NCBI GenBank assembly: GCA_035457725.1
Contig: DATIBC010000058.1
Location: 1-38,668 of the forward strand
Length of the DNA stretch: 38,668 nt
DNA from: DATFES01 sp035457725
Lineage (GTDB): Bacteria > Pseudomonadota > Alphaproteobacteria > CACIAM-22H2
Direction: 5' to 3'
The notes under the pieces: model-generated
Seen by the model: only the letters and a program-made list of their open reading frames with translations
Told to the model about the DNA's origin: nothing
Databases searched by the model: none
Program-made: the position numbers and the translations under genes
Shown: positions 1 to 8,503 of the stretch, piece after piece
Layout: the number at the start of each line of letters is the position of its first letter
Numbering within the stretch: position 1 is the stretch's first letter

Positions 1-630
1 GAAGCCGATCCCGCCGAGGCTGAGCGCGACAGCTACGTTGAAGTGGCGCGGAAACGCCGCCGCCGCCTCGCCAGCCGTGCCCTCGAACACTTTGACCGGC
101 TCCTTGGGGGGTCGTTCGGCGAAGTCATGGCCGCGATCGAGCACGTATTTCTCGTTCGCCATCGAGCCCGGCTTGATGCGCGATTTGAGGTGCACGGTAT
201 TGATCTTGCCCTCCGCGGCGCAGCGCAAGATGTCGAGACCTGGCAGCGCCCCCGACGCAATCCGCACGCGTCCGCCGTAGCGGCGTGCAAGGTCGACCAT
301 TTCGGGGCAACTCGGCACGCCGCCGGCGCTGACCGCTACGAGCGTCTTCCCGGAGGCGAGAACGGTGCGCGCGATTTCGGGGAAGCTTTCGGCAGTGGCG
401 CATTCGACGACGACGTCGCATATCGGCGGTAGTTCGGCAAGCGGGACCACAACCGGCGGCGGCGACAAGGCGGCCGCGTTTCGGCGCGCCTTGGCGAGAT
501 CGCGCGCCGCGACGGCGACGAGGCGCGCTTCGGCAATGGCTCCGGATGTCAGCCGTCGGGCAAGATCTTGCCCGACATTGCCGAAGCCGGCCAAGCCGAT
601 CGCAAGCGATGAAGCAGCCATCCCAACCAT
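1..630 (-). CDS. nadX: aspartate dehydrogenase (NadX-like), 3' end cut by window
   Basis: The visible 210 residues match L-aspartate dehydrogenase, which oxidises aspartate with NAD(P)+ to iminoaspartate (then oxaloacetate and ammonia, or NAD synthesis). A Rossmann motif GFGNVG lies at about residues 15-20 after AIGLA. The later stretch IASGALPGLDILRCAAEGK and then KSRIKPGS are typical of the catalytic half. Family members are about 265 residues, so some 55 C-terminal residues lie outside the window. The ATG at 630 has GGGGGA just upstream; an in-frame ATG at 621 is the alternative. It is the third gene of a leftward operon, 32 bases after the SDR gene. Beside a racemase, aconitase X and an amino-acid oxidase, a catabolic role is more likely than NAD synthesis, but that is inference. 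Confidence 0.85.
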   Translation of the reverse strand, partial: MVGMAASSLAIGLAGFGNVGQDLARRLTSGAIAEARLVAVAARDLAKARRNAAALSPPPVVVPLAELPPICDVVVECATAESFPEIARTVLASGKTLVAVSAGGVPSCPEMVDLARRYGGRVRIASGALPGLDILRCAAEGKINTVHLKSRIKPGSMANEKYVLDRGHDFAERPPKEPVKVFEGTAGEAAAAFPRHFNVAVALSLGGIGF

Positions 631-662
631 GAATCCCCCGACATTCAGTTGTGCCGGCCGCC

Positions 663-1421
663 TTAGAGCGTCAGGCCGCCGTCGACATGGATCGATTGGC
701 CGGTGATATACGAAGCATCCGGACTCAACAGGAAGGCAATCACCGCTGCCACCTCGTCCGGCGACCCATGACGGCCGAGCGGAACGCGCTCGATGGCGGC
801 CTGCCAGCGCGTCGCATCGAGCGAACTCGCCGTGCCTTCCTCCTTGCGGATATAACCCGGGACGACGCAGTTGACGGTGATACCCTTTGGTGCGAGCTGT
901 GCCGCCAGCGACCGCGCCAAGCCTTCGAGCCCGAGCTTGGCGGCGGCCGAGGCGGCGAAATGGTCGCCGCCAAGACGAAAGACGTGGGCGAGAAACGAGC
1001 TGACGGCGACGATGCGCGCGTTGGCAGCGCGCTCGAGCAACGGCAGCGCCGCGGTGGCAAGTCGAAAGAAGCCGCCGACCATCGCCTCGAGCGACCGCGT
1101 CAGGCCCGACTCGTCGAGCTCGCCGAGCCCACGGCGATCGGCGAAGCCGGCGTTCGCGACCAGCCAATCGAGCCCACCAAATCCCTGCGCGGCGACATCG
1201 ACCAGACGCGCCGCGGTCGCGGCCTCGGCGAGGTCGCCGACCTCGCAGCGGCATTCGGCGCCGCGAGCCCGACATTCCTCCGCCACGCGGTCCAATCGCG
1301 CACGATTGCTGCCGGTGTGCAGCACAAGTTTGGCGCCAGGCGCGGCGAGGCGCCTCGCCAATGCCGCGCCGATCCCGCTACCCGCCCCGGTTATCAGCGT
1401 GACGCGCCCCGGCGTCGCCAT
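663..1421 (-). CDS. SDR-family protein lacking the catalytic tyrosine
   Basis: A 252-residue classical short-chain dehydrogenase fold: the nucleotide motif TGAGSGIG at residues 11-18, NAG at 90-92, SS at 141-142, a substrate-loop region after PG, and a C-terminal TGQSIHVDGG. The usual YxxxK is not intact. The segment reads HFAASAAAK (154-162): the Lys is present, but the Tyr position is Ser158 or, in an alternative alignment with a short insertion, Phe155. No tyrosine occurs between Ser141 and Lys162. Family knowledge says the Tyr is the proton donor, so the protein may be inactive, use another residue, or bind only. It starts 6 bases after the racemase-family gene and is translationally close to it. 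Substrate unknown; a role in the amino-acid pathway of this locus is inferred. Confidence 0.85.
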   Translation of the reverse strand: MATPGRVTLITGAGSGIGAALARRLAAPGAKLVLHTGSNRARLDRVAEECRARGAECRCEVGDLAEAATAARLVDVAAQGFGGLDWLVANAGFADRRGLGELDESGLTRSLEAMVGGFFRLATAALPLLERAANARIVAVSSFLAHVFRLGGDHFAASAAAKLGLEGLARSLAAQLAPKGITVNCVVPGYIRKEEGTASSLDATRWQAAIERVPLGRHGSPDEVAAVIAFLLSPDASYITGQSIHVDGGLTL

Positions 1422-1427
1422 GCCAGT

Positions 1428-2201
1428 TCACCGCTCCCGCCACGACTGCGCGCCTCCGGCCGGCGGGCCGAAATCGCGCGGCGATAGCGCGGCATGGAAC
1501 CAAAGCATGAAGCTATAGATGTCGAAGACCGGTAGCATGAGCTGGGTGGCCAACGCGCGCGCGTAGGGCGCCATATTGGTGCATTCAAGAACGACGGCGC
1601 CGATACCGTCATGGCGGCGCACCAGCTCGTCGCCGGCATCGAGAATGTCCCGCTCGGCCTTGGCGATGTCCATCGTCAGCTCGTCATTGATGATGACGCG
1701 GCTGAACTCGCGGCCGCCATCGGTTCCGACGACCGGAACGTCGGCCGCGACGCCCGCGGCGCGGAAGTGTTCGGGCGTCAATGTCTTGGCGCTGATGGTC
1801 AACACACCCACCCGCTTGTCGGGGGGTAACAGGGCCTGGATGAAGGGGATCTGCATCAGGCTTGACGTGGCCACGGGCACGCCGACGTGGCGCGCCAGTT
1901 CGGCCTGGTAGAGCGACAGGAACCCGCAATTCGTCGTGATCCCGTCGGCGCCGAGCGCCACAAGGTCGGCCGCCGCGTCGAGAAAAGCATTGAGCAAGCC
2001 GCGGGCACCATCGATGACCACGCGCTCGGGCGAAGCGCCCGGCACGACGCGATAAAGCACCGGGAACGGCCAGGTCGTGGCGTTTCCCATGTCGCCGGGA
2101 ATGCGGGGAAAGCGCGCTTCGAGCATCAGGATGCCAAGCCGCGCGCCATAGACCGCCTTGCCGCCATGCGCCGTTCGTGCGTGTCTGCCGGCGTCGTTCA
2201 C
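1428..2201 (-). CDS. Asp/Glu/hydantoin racemase-family protein
   Basis: About 257 residues matching the aspartate/glutamate racemase superfamily. It has the two cysteine motifs expected for cofactor-free racemases: TNCGFLSLYQ in the first half and ECTNMAPYA in the second. The N-terminal block LGILMLEARFPRIPGDMGN is characteristic of a subfamily of uncharacterised members. No ATG lies at a sensible position, because the only nearby in-frame Met is inside that conserved block. A GTG at 2201, eleven bases after GGGGGA, gives a family-like N-terminus; the longer open frame would run into the divergent aconitase X gene. It is the first gene of the leftward operon. It probably interconverts stereoisomers of an amino acid or related acid handled by this locus; the substrate cannot be read from sequence. 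Confidence 0.82.
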   Translation of the reverse strand: MNDAGRHARTAHGGKAVYGARLGILMLEARFPRIPGDMGNATTWPFPVLYRVVPGASPERVVIDGARGLLNAFLDAAADLVALGADGITTNCGFLSLYQAELARHVGVPVATSSLMQIPFIQALLPPDKRVGVLTISAKTLTPEHFRAAGVAADVPVVGTDGGREFSRVIINDELTMDIAKAERDILDAGDELVRRHDGIGAVVLECTNMAPYARALATQLMLPVFDIYSFMLWFHAALSPRDFGPPAGGAQSWRER

Positions 2202-2248
2202 TTGTCGTTCGATCCCCCGTATGATCGTTGCTGGAAATCTAGCAGAGG

Positions 2249-2263
2249 GGCCGGTTCCCGGCC
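2249..2263. promoter_or_regulatory. inverted repeat in divergent promoter region
   Basis: The 86-base gap between the two divergent operons contains GGCCGG-TTC-CCGGCC, a perfect 6-base inverted repeat, and another GGCCGG at 2270-2275. It could be an operator for both operons. No convincing -35/-10 pair was identified, and GC-rich palindromes arise easily here, so confidence is low. Confidence 0.25.
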
Positions 2264-2287
2264 AATCCAGGCCGGCGGCCGTGGGGA

Positions 2288-3568
2288 ATGCGGCTGAGCG
2301 ATCACGAACAGGCGATGCTCGACGGCCGTCACGGCGCGGCGAAACAGCGCGCCATGGCCGGGCTGGTTCAGCTCGGGCGCGCCTTCGATGCGCCACGCAT
2401 GGTCGAGATCGGTTATGCGCATATCCACGCCGGCATGGCGCTCTATCTCGACGATGTCGAGTTGATCGAGGACCTCGCGCAGCTGGGCGCCAAAATGGCG
2501 GTGCCGGCATCGGTCAATGTCGCCAACACCGACATGAAAAACTGGCGGCAGATCGGCGCGCCCGAGAAGCTGGTCCGGCTTCAGCGCCGCGCCGAAAGCG
2601 CGCATCACAAGATGGGCAGCAACTGCGCCTTCACCTGCACGCCGTACTGGGCGGGCCATTGGCCGACCTGGAACACGCATATGACGTCGATCGAATCGAC
2701 GGTGACGATCTTCTGCAACTCGGTATTGGGGGCGCGCAGCAACCGCGACGGGTTTTTCGCCGTCTACGCGGCGATCACCGGCCGCTATCCGATGTTCGGC
2801 TATCATCTCGATGTCAATCGGCGCGGTACGATACTGGTGCGAACCGATGCGCGCCTCGACGGTACGAGCGATTTCAGCGCGCTCGGCTTCCATGTCGGAC
2901 GCATGGCTGGCGACGGCGTTCCCGTGTTCGACGGGTTCGCCAACCGGCCCTCGCTCGACGAACTCGACGCGCTTGGCGCCGGGCTGGCGACGTCGGGCGG
3001 CGTGTCGATGTTCATCGTTCCGGGCGTGACGCCGCCATTCGCCGCGCTGGCCGACGCCTTCGCCGGCGAACGGCCACCCGATCCGCTCGTCGTGTCGCGC
3101 GCCGAGATCGACGCGGTCTATGACTATTTCTGTCCTTCGCCGGCGGCTAAGTTCGACATCGTCCACGTCGGCTGTCCGCACGCCTCGCTCGAGGAAATGA
3201 AGCATTACGCGCGCTTGCTGTCGGGCAAGCGCATCGCCGACGGCACCGAGTTGTGGATCAGCACCAGCCGCGGCGTGCGACGCAGCGCCGAGGAGGCCGG
3301 TATCGTGCGCGAGCTCGAGGCGGCCGGAGCAAAGGTCATTTCCGATACCTGTCCGATCTCGTGCCACCTTGCCCGCACCGTGTCGCCCGACCCTGCGCTG
3401 GGAGTGGTGCCGCCGCCGATCAAGGCAGTGGTGATCGATTCGGCCAAGCAGGCCAAATACGTCCGCGACATGATCCAGTGCGCGACGCTGTTGACCGGAA
3501 CCGAGGAGGCGGTAGAGACGGCGCTTACCGGCCGCTTCGTGTCGCGCCGCGCACCGGCGCGAGTGTGA
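2288..3568 (+). CDS. aconitase X catalytic (large) subunit, probable cis-3-hydroxyproline dehydratase
   Basis: A 426-residue protein of the aconitase X (DUF521) family. The N-terminus MRLSDHEQAMLDGRHG is typical, and ATG 2288 follows GGGGA. Conserved features include MAVPASVN around residue 75, GSNCAFTCTPYW (Cys113, Cys117), FCNSVLGARSNR (Cys143), VGCPHAS (Cys296) and SDTCPISC (Cys355, Cys359). Some of these cysteines should hold the Fe-S cluster. Characterised bacterial members dehydrate cis-3-hydroxy-L-proline to pyrroline-2-carboxylate, while archaeal members act on phosphomevalonate. The downstream gene encodes the separate swivel subunit, so this is the two-subunit form. The adjacent DadA-like oxidase, racemase-family protein and transporter support an amino-acid substrate. 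It is the first gene of the rightward operon, divergent from the racemase gene. Confidence 0.93.
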   Translation: MRLSDHEQAMLDGRHGAAKQRAMAGLVQLGRAFDAPRMVEIGYAHIHAGMALYLDDVELIEDLAQLGAKMAVPASVNVANTDMKNWRQIGAPEKLVRLQRRAESAHHKMGSNCAFTCTPYWAGHWPTWNTHMTSIESTVTIFCNSVLGARSNRDGFFAVYAAITGRYPMFGYHLDVNRRGTILVRTDARLDGTSDFSALGFHVGRMAGDGVPVFDGFANRPSLDELDALGAGLATSGGVSMFIVPGVTPPFAALADAFAGERPPDPLVVSRAEIDAVYDYFCPSPAAKFDIVHVGCPHASLEEMKHYARLLSGKRIADGTELWISTSRGVRRSAEEAGIVRELEAAGAKVISDTCPISCHLARTVSPDPALGVVPPPIKAVVIDSAKQAKYVRDMIQCATLLTGTEEAVETALTGRFVSRRAPARV

Positions 3569-3571
3569 CCT

Positions 3572-4006
3572 GTGCCAGCCATGCCAGCCGAGCGCGAAAT
3601 CGCCGCCCGCGGAATCGTCGAAGGAACTGCGCGCGGGCCGGCGTTGGTCGCCGCCGAGGCGATCTCGTTCCTCGGCGACGTCGATATTCTGAGCGGCACG
3701 ATCGTCGGCGACCTGCCCAGCGTCCACGGCAAGTCGATGCGTGGTACGGTGCTGATATTTCCCTACACCCGCGGCTCGGCGGGCGCGTGGCGGTTCTTGC
3801 ACCAGCTTCACAAGCACGGAAACGCGCCGGTGGCGTTGGTGACCGCCTCGGTGCCGGATCCGTCGGTCGTCCAGGGGGCGATCCTCTCCAGAATTCCGGT
3901 CGCCTGCGCACCGGCGCAAGATCTCGCCGCGTTGGCGTCCGACGGCGATATGATCGAACTCGTCGTGTCGGGCGAGCGTGCGACGCTGCGCTTGGCGCGC
4001 CGATGA
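3572..4006 (+). CDS. aconitase X swivel (small) subunit, DUF126
   Basis: A 144-residue protein of the DUF126 family, the mobile swivel domain that completes the aconitase X active site. The block GKSMRGTVLIFPYTRGSAG carries the conserved serine and arginine segment seen in this family; the N-terminal ARGIVEGTARGPALV is also typical. It begins 3 bases after the large-subunit stop. Two starts are possible: GTG at 3572, or ATG at 3581 (three residues shorter). Neither has a strong ribosome-binding site, so translation is probably coupled to the gene before it. It should form a heterodimer with the product of 2288-3568. Confidence 0.92.
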   Translation: MPAMPAEREIAARGIVEGTARGPALVAAEAISFLGDVDILSGTIVGDLPSVHGKSMRGTVLIFPYTRGSAGAWRFLHQLHKHGNAPVALVTASVPDPSVVQGAILSRIPVACAPAQDLAALASDGDMIELVVSGERATLRLARR

Positions 4007-4031
4007 CGGTCGGCGTAGCGAGGGATATCGC

Positions 4032-5318
4032 ATGAACGACGCTCACAGCAACGACGGCCCGCCGGTGGTCGTGATCGGCGCCGGTGCGGTCGGGATCGCC
4101 TGCGCATGCTTCCTTCAGCAGGATGGTCGCCAAGTGCTCGTCCTCGATCCCGGCGGTCCCGGCGAGGGCGCCTCGTTCGGTAACGCCGGCGGGCTCAATG
4201 GCTCGTCTGTAGTTCCGGTGGCGATGCCCGGCGTGTTGCCGCAGGTTCCGCGGTGGCTGCTCGATCCGCTCGGGCCGCTCGCCATCCGCTGGCGCTATTT
4301 GCCGTTCCTGCTGCCGTGGCTTTGGCGGTTCGTGCGGGCGGGAACGCCGGAAAAGGTGAAGCATCAGGCCAAGGCGCTACGCGGCCTCTTGGCGCCGTCG
4401 GTCGACGCCTATCGCGCATTGCTGCGCCCGGCGGGCGCCGAGGACGTGCTGCATCGGGTCGGCCACCTTAACGTCTACAAGAGTCGCGCAAGCTTCGACA
4501 AGGACTCGGCAGCGATGGAGCTCAGGCGCGCCAACGGTGTCGACGTGCTCGACGTTTCGTCCGACGAGCTCCACCAACTCGAACCGGCGCTGTCGCGCGA
4601 TTACGTTCTCGGCCGGCTCATCTCCGAGAACGGGCATTGCAGCAACCCGCTGCGGATGATGCAGGCCCTCGCCGAACATCTGGTGCGCAATGGCGGACGG
4701 ATCGAGCGCGCCCGCGCGCTGGGGTTCGTCGGCGCGAACGGCCGCGTCGATGCGGTGCGCAGCGACGCCGGCGACCGCCCGGCCAGCCATGTCGTGATCG
4801 CGGCCGGCGCGTGGTCGCGCCCGCTGGCGCGCGCGCTGGGCGATCGGCTGCCGCTCGATACCGAGCGCGGTTATCACGTGACGATCAAGGATCCCGAGGT
4901 GATGCCGCGCCTGCCGGCAATGGCGGCGGAGGGAAAGTTCGCCGTCACGCCGATGGAGATGGGATTGCGCGTCGCCGGGACGGTCGAGTTTGGTGGGCTC
5001 GACGCGCCGCCGAATTGGCGGCGCGCCCGAATCTTATTGAGCCAAGCCCAAGCAATGTATCCGGGGCTGTCGCGCCAAATCGGCGAGGATCGCATTGCGA
5101 CGTGGATGGGTTTCCGCCCGAGCATGCCCGACTCGCTGCCGGTGATCAGTCCCTCGGGCGCGTTCGCCAACGCGTTCTATGCTTTCGGGCACGGCCATAT
5201 CGGCCTGGCGGCGGCGCCGATGACCGGCCGCCTGGTCGCCGACTTGATCGCCGGCCGCGCGCCGTGGCTCGATCCGACACCGTTTTCGGCCAAGCGTTTC
5301 GATGGCAACGCGGCGTGA
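4032..5318 (+). CDS. DadA-like FAD-dependent amino-acid oxidoreductase
   Basis: A 428-residue member of the DAO/DadA flavoprotein family. The FAD-binding motif VVVIGAGAVG follows the short N-terminus, then the DadA-like ASFGNAGG. Near the C-terminus are WMGFRPSMPDSLPVISPS and FYAFGHGHIGLAAAPMTG, the usual second FAD contact of the family. ATG 4032 has AGGGAT upstream, which rules out the longer frame beginning at 3978. Members oxidise D-amino acids or cyclic imino acids such as D-proline and hydroxyprolines, passing electrons to the respiratory chain or oxygen. It sits 25 bases after the aconitase X small subunit in the same operon, which fits a hydroxyproline-like pathway. The exact substrate is not known. 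Confidence 0.88.
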   Translation: MNDAHSNDGPPVVVIGAGAVGIACACFLQQDGRQVLVLDPGGPGEGASFGNAGGLNGSSVVPVAMPGVLPQVPRWLLDPLGPLAIRWRYLPFLLPWLWRFVRAGTPEKVKHQAKALRGLLAPSVDAYRALLRPAGAEDVLHRVGHLNVYKSRASFDKDSAAMELRRANGVDVLDVSSDELHQLEPALSRDYVLGRLISENGHCSNPLRMMQALAEHLVRNGGRIERARALGFVGANGRVDAVRSDAGDRPASHVVIAAGAWSRPLARALGDRLPLDTERGYHVTIKDPEVMPRLPAMAAEGKFAVTPMEMGLRVAGTVEFGGLDAPPNWRRARILLSQAQAMYPGLSRQIGEDRIATWMGFRPSMPDSLPVISPSGAFANAFYAFGHGHIGLAAAPMTGRLVADLIAGRAPWLDPTPFSAKRFDGNAA

Positions 5319-5375
5319 TCGCGTATAGCCTTGCGTCCCAAACCGGACCTCGATTGCGATAAGGGAGGGAACGTC

Positions 5376-6371
5376 ATGCATCGCCGAACCACCCTGTTTG
5401 CGCTGAGCCTTGTGGCGGCCGCCGCGGGATATTGTTTGCCATTGCGCGCCCAGGATGCATATCCGTCGCGCTCGATCACCATGATCGTGCCGTTTCCACC
5501 GGGCGGCGTCGCCGATCAGACCGGTCGACCGGTTGCGGCGGCGCTGGAGAAAATCCTCAAACAGCCGGTCGTCATCGCCAACAGGCCGGGCGCCGGCGGC
5601 GCGGTCGGCATGGCGGCGGCGGCGAACGCACGGCCGGACGGCTACACGATCCTGACCGCGCTGTCGTCGATTTCGATCATTCCCGAAGCAGACAAGCTGT
5701 TCGATCGGCAGCCTGCGTATCAAATGAACCAGCTTGCGCCAGTGGCGTTGGTGACCTCCGATCCGACCGTGCTGGTCGTTCCGGCGGAATCGCCTTGGAA
5801 AAGCGTCGCCGACTTCGTCGCCGACGCAAAGAAGCGCCCGGGTGAGATTTCATTCTCGTCCTCGGGCATTTACGGAACCTTGCATATGGCGATGGAGATC
5901 TTCGCTCACGCCGCCGACATCAAGCTGCGCCACGTACCATTCGCGGGCGGTGGCCCGGCGTTGACGGCATTGCTTGGCGGGCACGTCCAGGCGCTCGCCT
6001 CCGGGCCTGGACCGGTCATTCCGCAGATCAGCGCCGGCAAGCTGCGGCCGCTCGCGGCGTGGGGCGATAAGCGGCTTGCCGCGCTCCCCGATGTTCCAAC
6101 GTTCAAGGAGCTCGGCTTAAAGGACGTCGAATTCTACATCTGGGCCGGCGTCTTCGCGCCGGCGGGAACTCCCGAGCAAGCCATGCGCGTCTTGCGCGAG
6201 GCGATGGGAAAGGTCGTCATCGACCCGGAGTTCGTGGCGCAAATGGAGAAGCTGCAAACGCCGATCCAGTACCTCGACGCGCCAGAGTTCAAGAAATTCT
6301 GGGACGCCGATGCGGCGCGGCTTGCCGGGGCGGTGCGCCGCGTCGGGCGCGTCGAAGAAAAGAAGAACTGA
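5376..6371 (+). CDS. TTT transporter substrate-binding receptor (Bug/TctC family)
   Basis: A 331-residue periplasmic receptor of the tripartite tricarboxylate transporter family. A signal peptide covers roughly residues 1-26 (RR, hydrophobic core, LRAQDAYP). The mature protein begins with the family signature YPSRSITMIVPFPPGG, followed by NRPGAGG and NARPDGYT, then FAGGGPALTALLGG. ATG 5376 follows the strong ribosome-binding site AAGGGAGGGA and sets the start over an upstream in-frame alternative. The receptor is followed directly by TctB and TctA genes, so the whole transporter is present. The ligand is probably a carboxylate or amino acid used by the aconitase X/oxidase enzymes encoded just before. 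Confidence 0.95.
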   Translation: MHRRTTLFALSLVAAAAGYCLPLRAQDAYPSRSITMIVPFPPGGVADQTGRPVAAALEKILKQPVVIANRPGAGGAVGMAAAANARPDGYTILTALSSISIIPEADKLFDRQPAYQMNQLAPVALVTSDPTVLVVPAESPWKSVADFVADAKKRPGEISFSSSGIYGTLHMAMEIFAHAADIKLRHVPFAGGGPALTALLGGHVQALASGPGPVIPQISAGKLRPLAAWGDKRLAALPDVPTFKELGLKDVEFYIWAGVFAPAGTPEQAMRVLREAMGKVVIDPEFVAQMEKLQTPIQYLDAPEFKKFWDADAARLAGAVRRVGRVEEKKN

Positions 6372-6396
6372 TCGCCGCGCGCTCGAATACTTTTCG

Positions 6397-6858
6397 ATGA
6401 ACTGGCGCGGCGTCGGCCAGTTGGCACGCGACCGGCTGGCCGGAGCGGCGCTGATCGCGCTTGCCTGCGTGATGGCGTGGGAAGCGACGCGGCTGCCGGT
6501 CGGCTCGCTTGCCGCGCCGGGGCCGGGTTATTGGCCGCTGGCGCTGGCGATCGCTCTCGGCGGCTTCGCGGCGATCGTTTTTCTCGCGAGGACGAGCCCG
6601 CCAGTCGAGCAAATCGGCTGGAAGGAGGCGCCGCGCGCGGCGGTGGTCCTTGCCGCATGCGTCTTCGCGGCGCTGGCGATCGAGCGGCTCGGTTATCGGT
6701 TGACCGTCTTCGCCGTGCTGGTCGTCCTCCTTGCCGTCGTGGAGCGGCGCCACCCGGCGGCGGCGATGGCCGTCGCACTGGCGATCGCCCTGGGTTCTTA
6801 CTTTCTGTTCGCTGATCTCCTGCGAGTTCCGCTGCCGCGCGGGCCGGCCGGCATCTGA
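6397..6858 (+). CDS. tctB: TTT transporter small membrane subunit TctB
   Basis: A 153-residue membrane protein with about four hydrophobic segments. It contains the TctB hallmark LAAPGPGYWPLALAIAL in the first third and ends with YFLFADLLRVPLPRGP, the usual TctB C-terminus. It starts 25 bases after the receptor gene. The ATG at 6397 gives a normal-length N-terminus leading into the first membrane segment; an upstream in-frame start at 6310 would overlap the receptor gene. It works with TctA and the receptor in solute/cation symport. Confidence 0.92.
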   Translation: MNWRGVGQLARDRLAGAALIALACVMAWEATRLPVGSLAAPGPGYWPLALAIALGGFAAIVFLARTSPPVEQIGWKEAPRAAVVLAACVFAALAIERLGYRLTVFAVLVVLLAVVERRHPAAAMAVALAIALGSYFLFADLLRVPLPRGPAGI

Positions 6859-6888
6859 TCGTGGCGGACGCGTCCTAGGGCCAGGCGC

Positions 6889-8403
6889 GTGATCGATACC
6901 GTCTATAACCTGATGACGGGATTCTCCGTCGCGCTGCAACCGCAAATGCTGCTGTTCGCGACGGTCGGCTGCATCATCGGGACGCTGGTCGGCATGCTGC
7001 CCGGCGTCGGGCCACTCGCAGGAATCAGTCTTCTGCTTCCGGCGACGTTCGGGCTCGATCCGACGACGGCGATCATCCTGCTCGGCGGAATTTATTACGG
7101 CGCGATGTACGGCGGCTCGACGACTTCGATCCTGATGCGCATCCCGGGCGAGGCGGCGTCGGTGATGACCTGCATCGACGGCTACGCGATGACGCAAAAT
7201 GGCCGCGGTGGACCGGCGCTGACGATCGCCGCGATCGGCTCGTTCGTCGCCGGAACCATCAGCGTGATCGGACTGATGCTGCTCGCTCCGCCGCTCGCGG
7301 CGTTGGCGCTGCGTTTCGGGCCGCCCGAATATTTCGCTCTGCTCACCTTGGGACTCCTGGTGCTGGCGGTGATGTCCGGCGGATCGACGCCAAAGACGCT
7401 GGCGATGGCCGCGCTCGGCCTGTTTCTCGGCACTATCGGCATCGACCTGATGACCGGATTCTTTCGCTTTCAATACGGCGTGGTCGAGCTCTCGGATGGG
7501 CTCGGAATCGTCCCTGTCGCGGTCGGCTTGTTCGGTATTTCCGAGATCATGCTGACCGCTGGCCGCGAGAATCCGCCGGTAGTGCAGAAGCCCAAGCTAC
7601 GTGACCTGCCGCCTTCGGCCGTCGAGCTTCGCCAAGCCGCTGCGCCGGTCGCGCGCGGTACTGTTCTCGGCTTTCTCATCGGCATTATCCCCGGCTCGGC
7701 GCATATCATTTCGGCGTTCGTCTCCTACGCGCTCGAGCGCCGCATATCGAAGCATCCCGAACGTTTCGGCCATGGCGCGGTGGCGGGCGTCGCGGGCCCG
7801 GAATCGGCGAACAACGCGGCGGCATGCGGCGCGTTCGTGCCGATGCTGGCGCTCGGCGTACCGTCGGGCCCGATTCCGGCGGTGATGCTCGCAGCGCTGA
7901 TGGTGCACGGCATCGCGCCTGGCCCATTGCTGATGGACCAGGAGCCGCGGCTGTTCTGGGGCTTCATCGCCTCGATGTATGTCGGCAATCTCGTCCTGCT
8001 AATCCTCAATCTGCCGTTGGTCGGCCTCTTCATAAACCTCCTGCGCATTCCCTATGCCTATCTTTACCCGGCGATCGCCGTCTTTTGCGTGCTCGGCGTT
8101 TACGCCGTCAACCAAAACGTGGTCGACGTCTGGATCATGGTCGCCATGGGCGCGCTGGGGTACGTCTTGCGCAAGTTCGATTTCGAAGTGGCGCCTATCG
8201 TGCTCGGCGTCGTGCTTTCGCCAATGCTCGAAACCGCCCTGCGTCAATCCCTGGCGATGTCGTCCGGCGACTACGCGATACTAATCCAGCGGCCGATCTC
8301 GGCGACGATGCTGGCGCTGACCGCGTCGCTGTGCATCGTGGCGCTGGCGCCGATTCTTCGCGATGCGGACGGCTGGCGCCGCCGTCTTGGCCTCGAGCGG
8401 TAG
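6889..8403 (+). CDS. tctA: TTT transporter large membrane subunit TctA
   Basis: A 504-residue polytopic permease of the TctA family. Family signatures are GTLVGMLPGVGPLAGISLLLPATFGLDP near the N-terminus (given here in part; glycine-rich), GGIYYGAMYGGSTTSIL, GEAASVMTCIDGY and the second-half repeat FLIGIIPGSAHIISAFVSY with AGPESANNAAACGAFVPML. These two half-repeats form the transport path. The start is GTG 6889, giving the usual MIDTVYNLMTGF N-terminus; the ribosome-binding site is weak. It closes the rightward operon begun by aconitase X. Confidence 0.94.
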   Translation: MIDTVYNLMTGFSVALQPQMLLFATVGCIIGTLVGMLPGVGPLAGISLLLPATFGLDPTTAIILLGGIYYGAMYGGSTTSILMRIPGEAASVMTCIDGYAMTQNGRGGPALTIAAIGSFVAGTISVIGLMLLAPPLAALALRFGPPEYFALLTLGLLVLAVMSGGSTPKTLAMAALGLFLGTIGIDLMTGFFRFQYGVVELSDGLGIVPVAVGLFGISEIMLTAGRENPPVVQKPKLRDLPPSAVELRQAAAPVARGTVLGFLIGIIPGSAHIISAFVSYALERRISKHPERFGHGAVAGVAGPESANNAAACGAFVPMLALGVPSGPIPAVMLAALMVHGIAPGPLLMDQEPRLFWGFIASMYVGNLVLLILNLPLVGLFINLLRIPYAYLYPAIAVFCVLGVYAVNQNVVDVWIMVAMGALGYVLRKFDFEVAPIVLGVVLSPMLETALRQSLAMSSGDYAILIQRPISATMLALTASLCIVALAPILRDADGWRRRLGLER

Positions 8404-8503
8404 CGAACGACGCGCTGGCGGATTCGCGCTCTGATGCTGGACCGCGCCGGTAAAGTCGCTAGGGTAGCGTGACCGACCGACCTCCGAGCCACGAGTCGCG
8501 CGA

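Noticed and set aside
2198..4033. 611-residue open frame on the minus strand
   Set aside because: It is antisense to both aconitase X subunits, Arg/His-rich, and matches no family. A GC-rich codon-phase artefact.
8455..8474. Small imperfect hairpin after tctA
   Set aside because: GTCGCTA-GGG-TAGCGTGAC needs a bulge and has no T-run; too weak to call a terminator.
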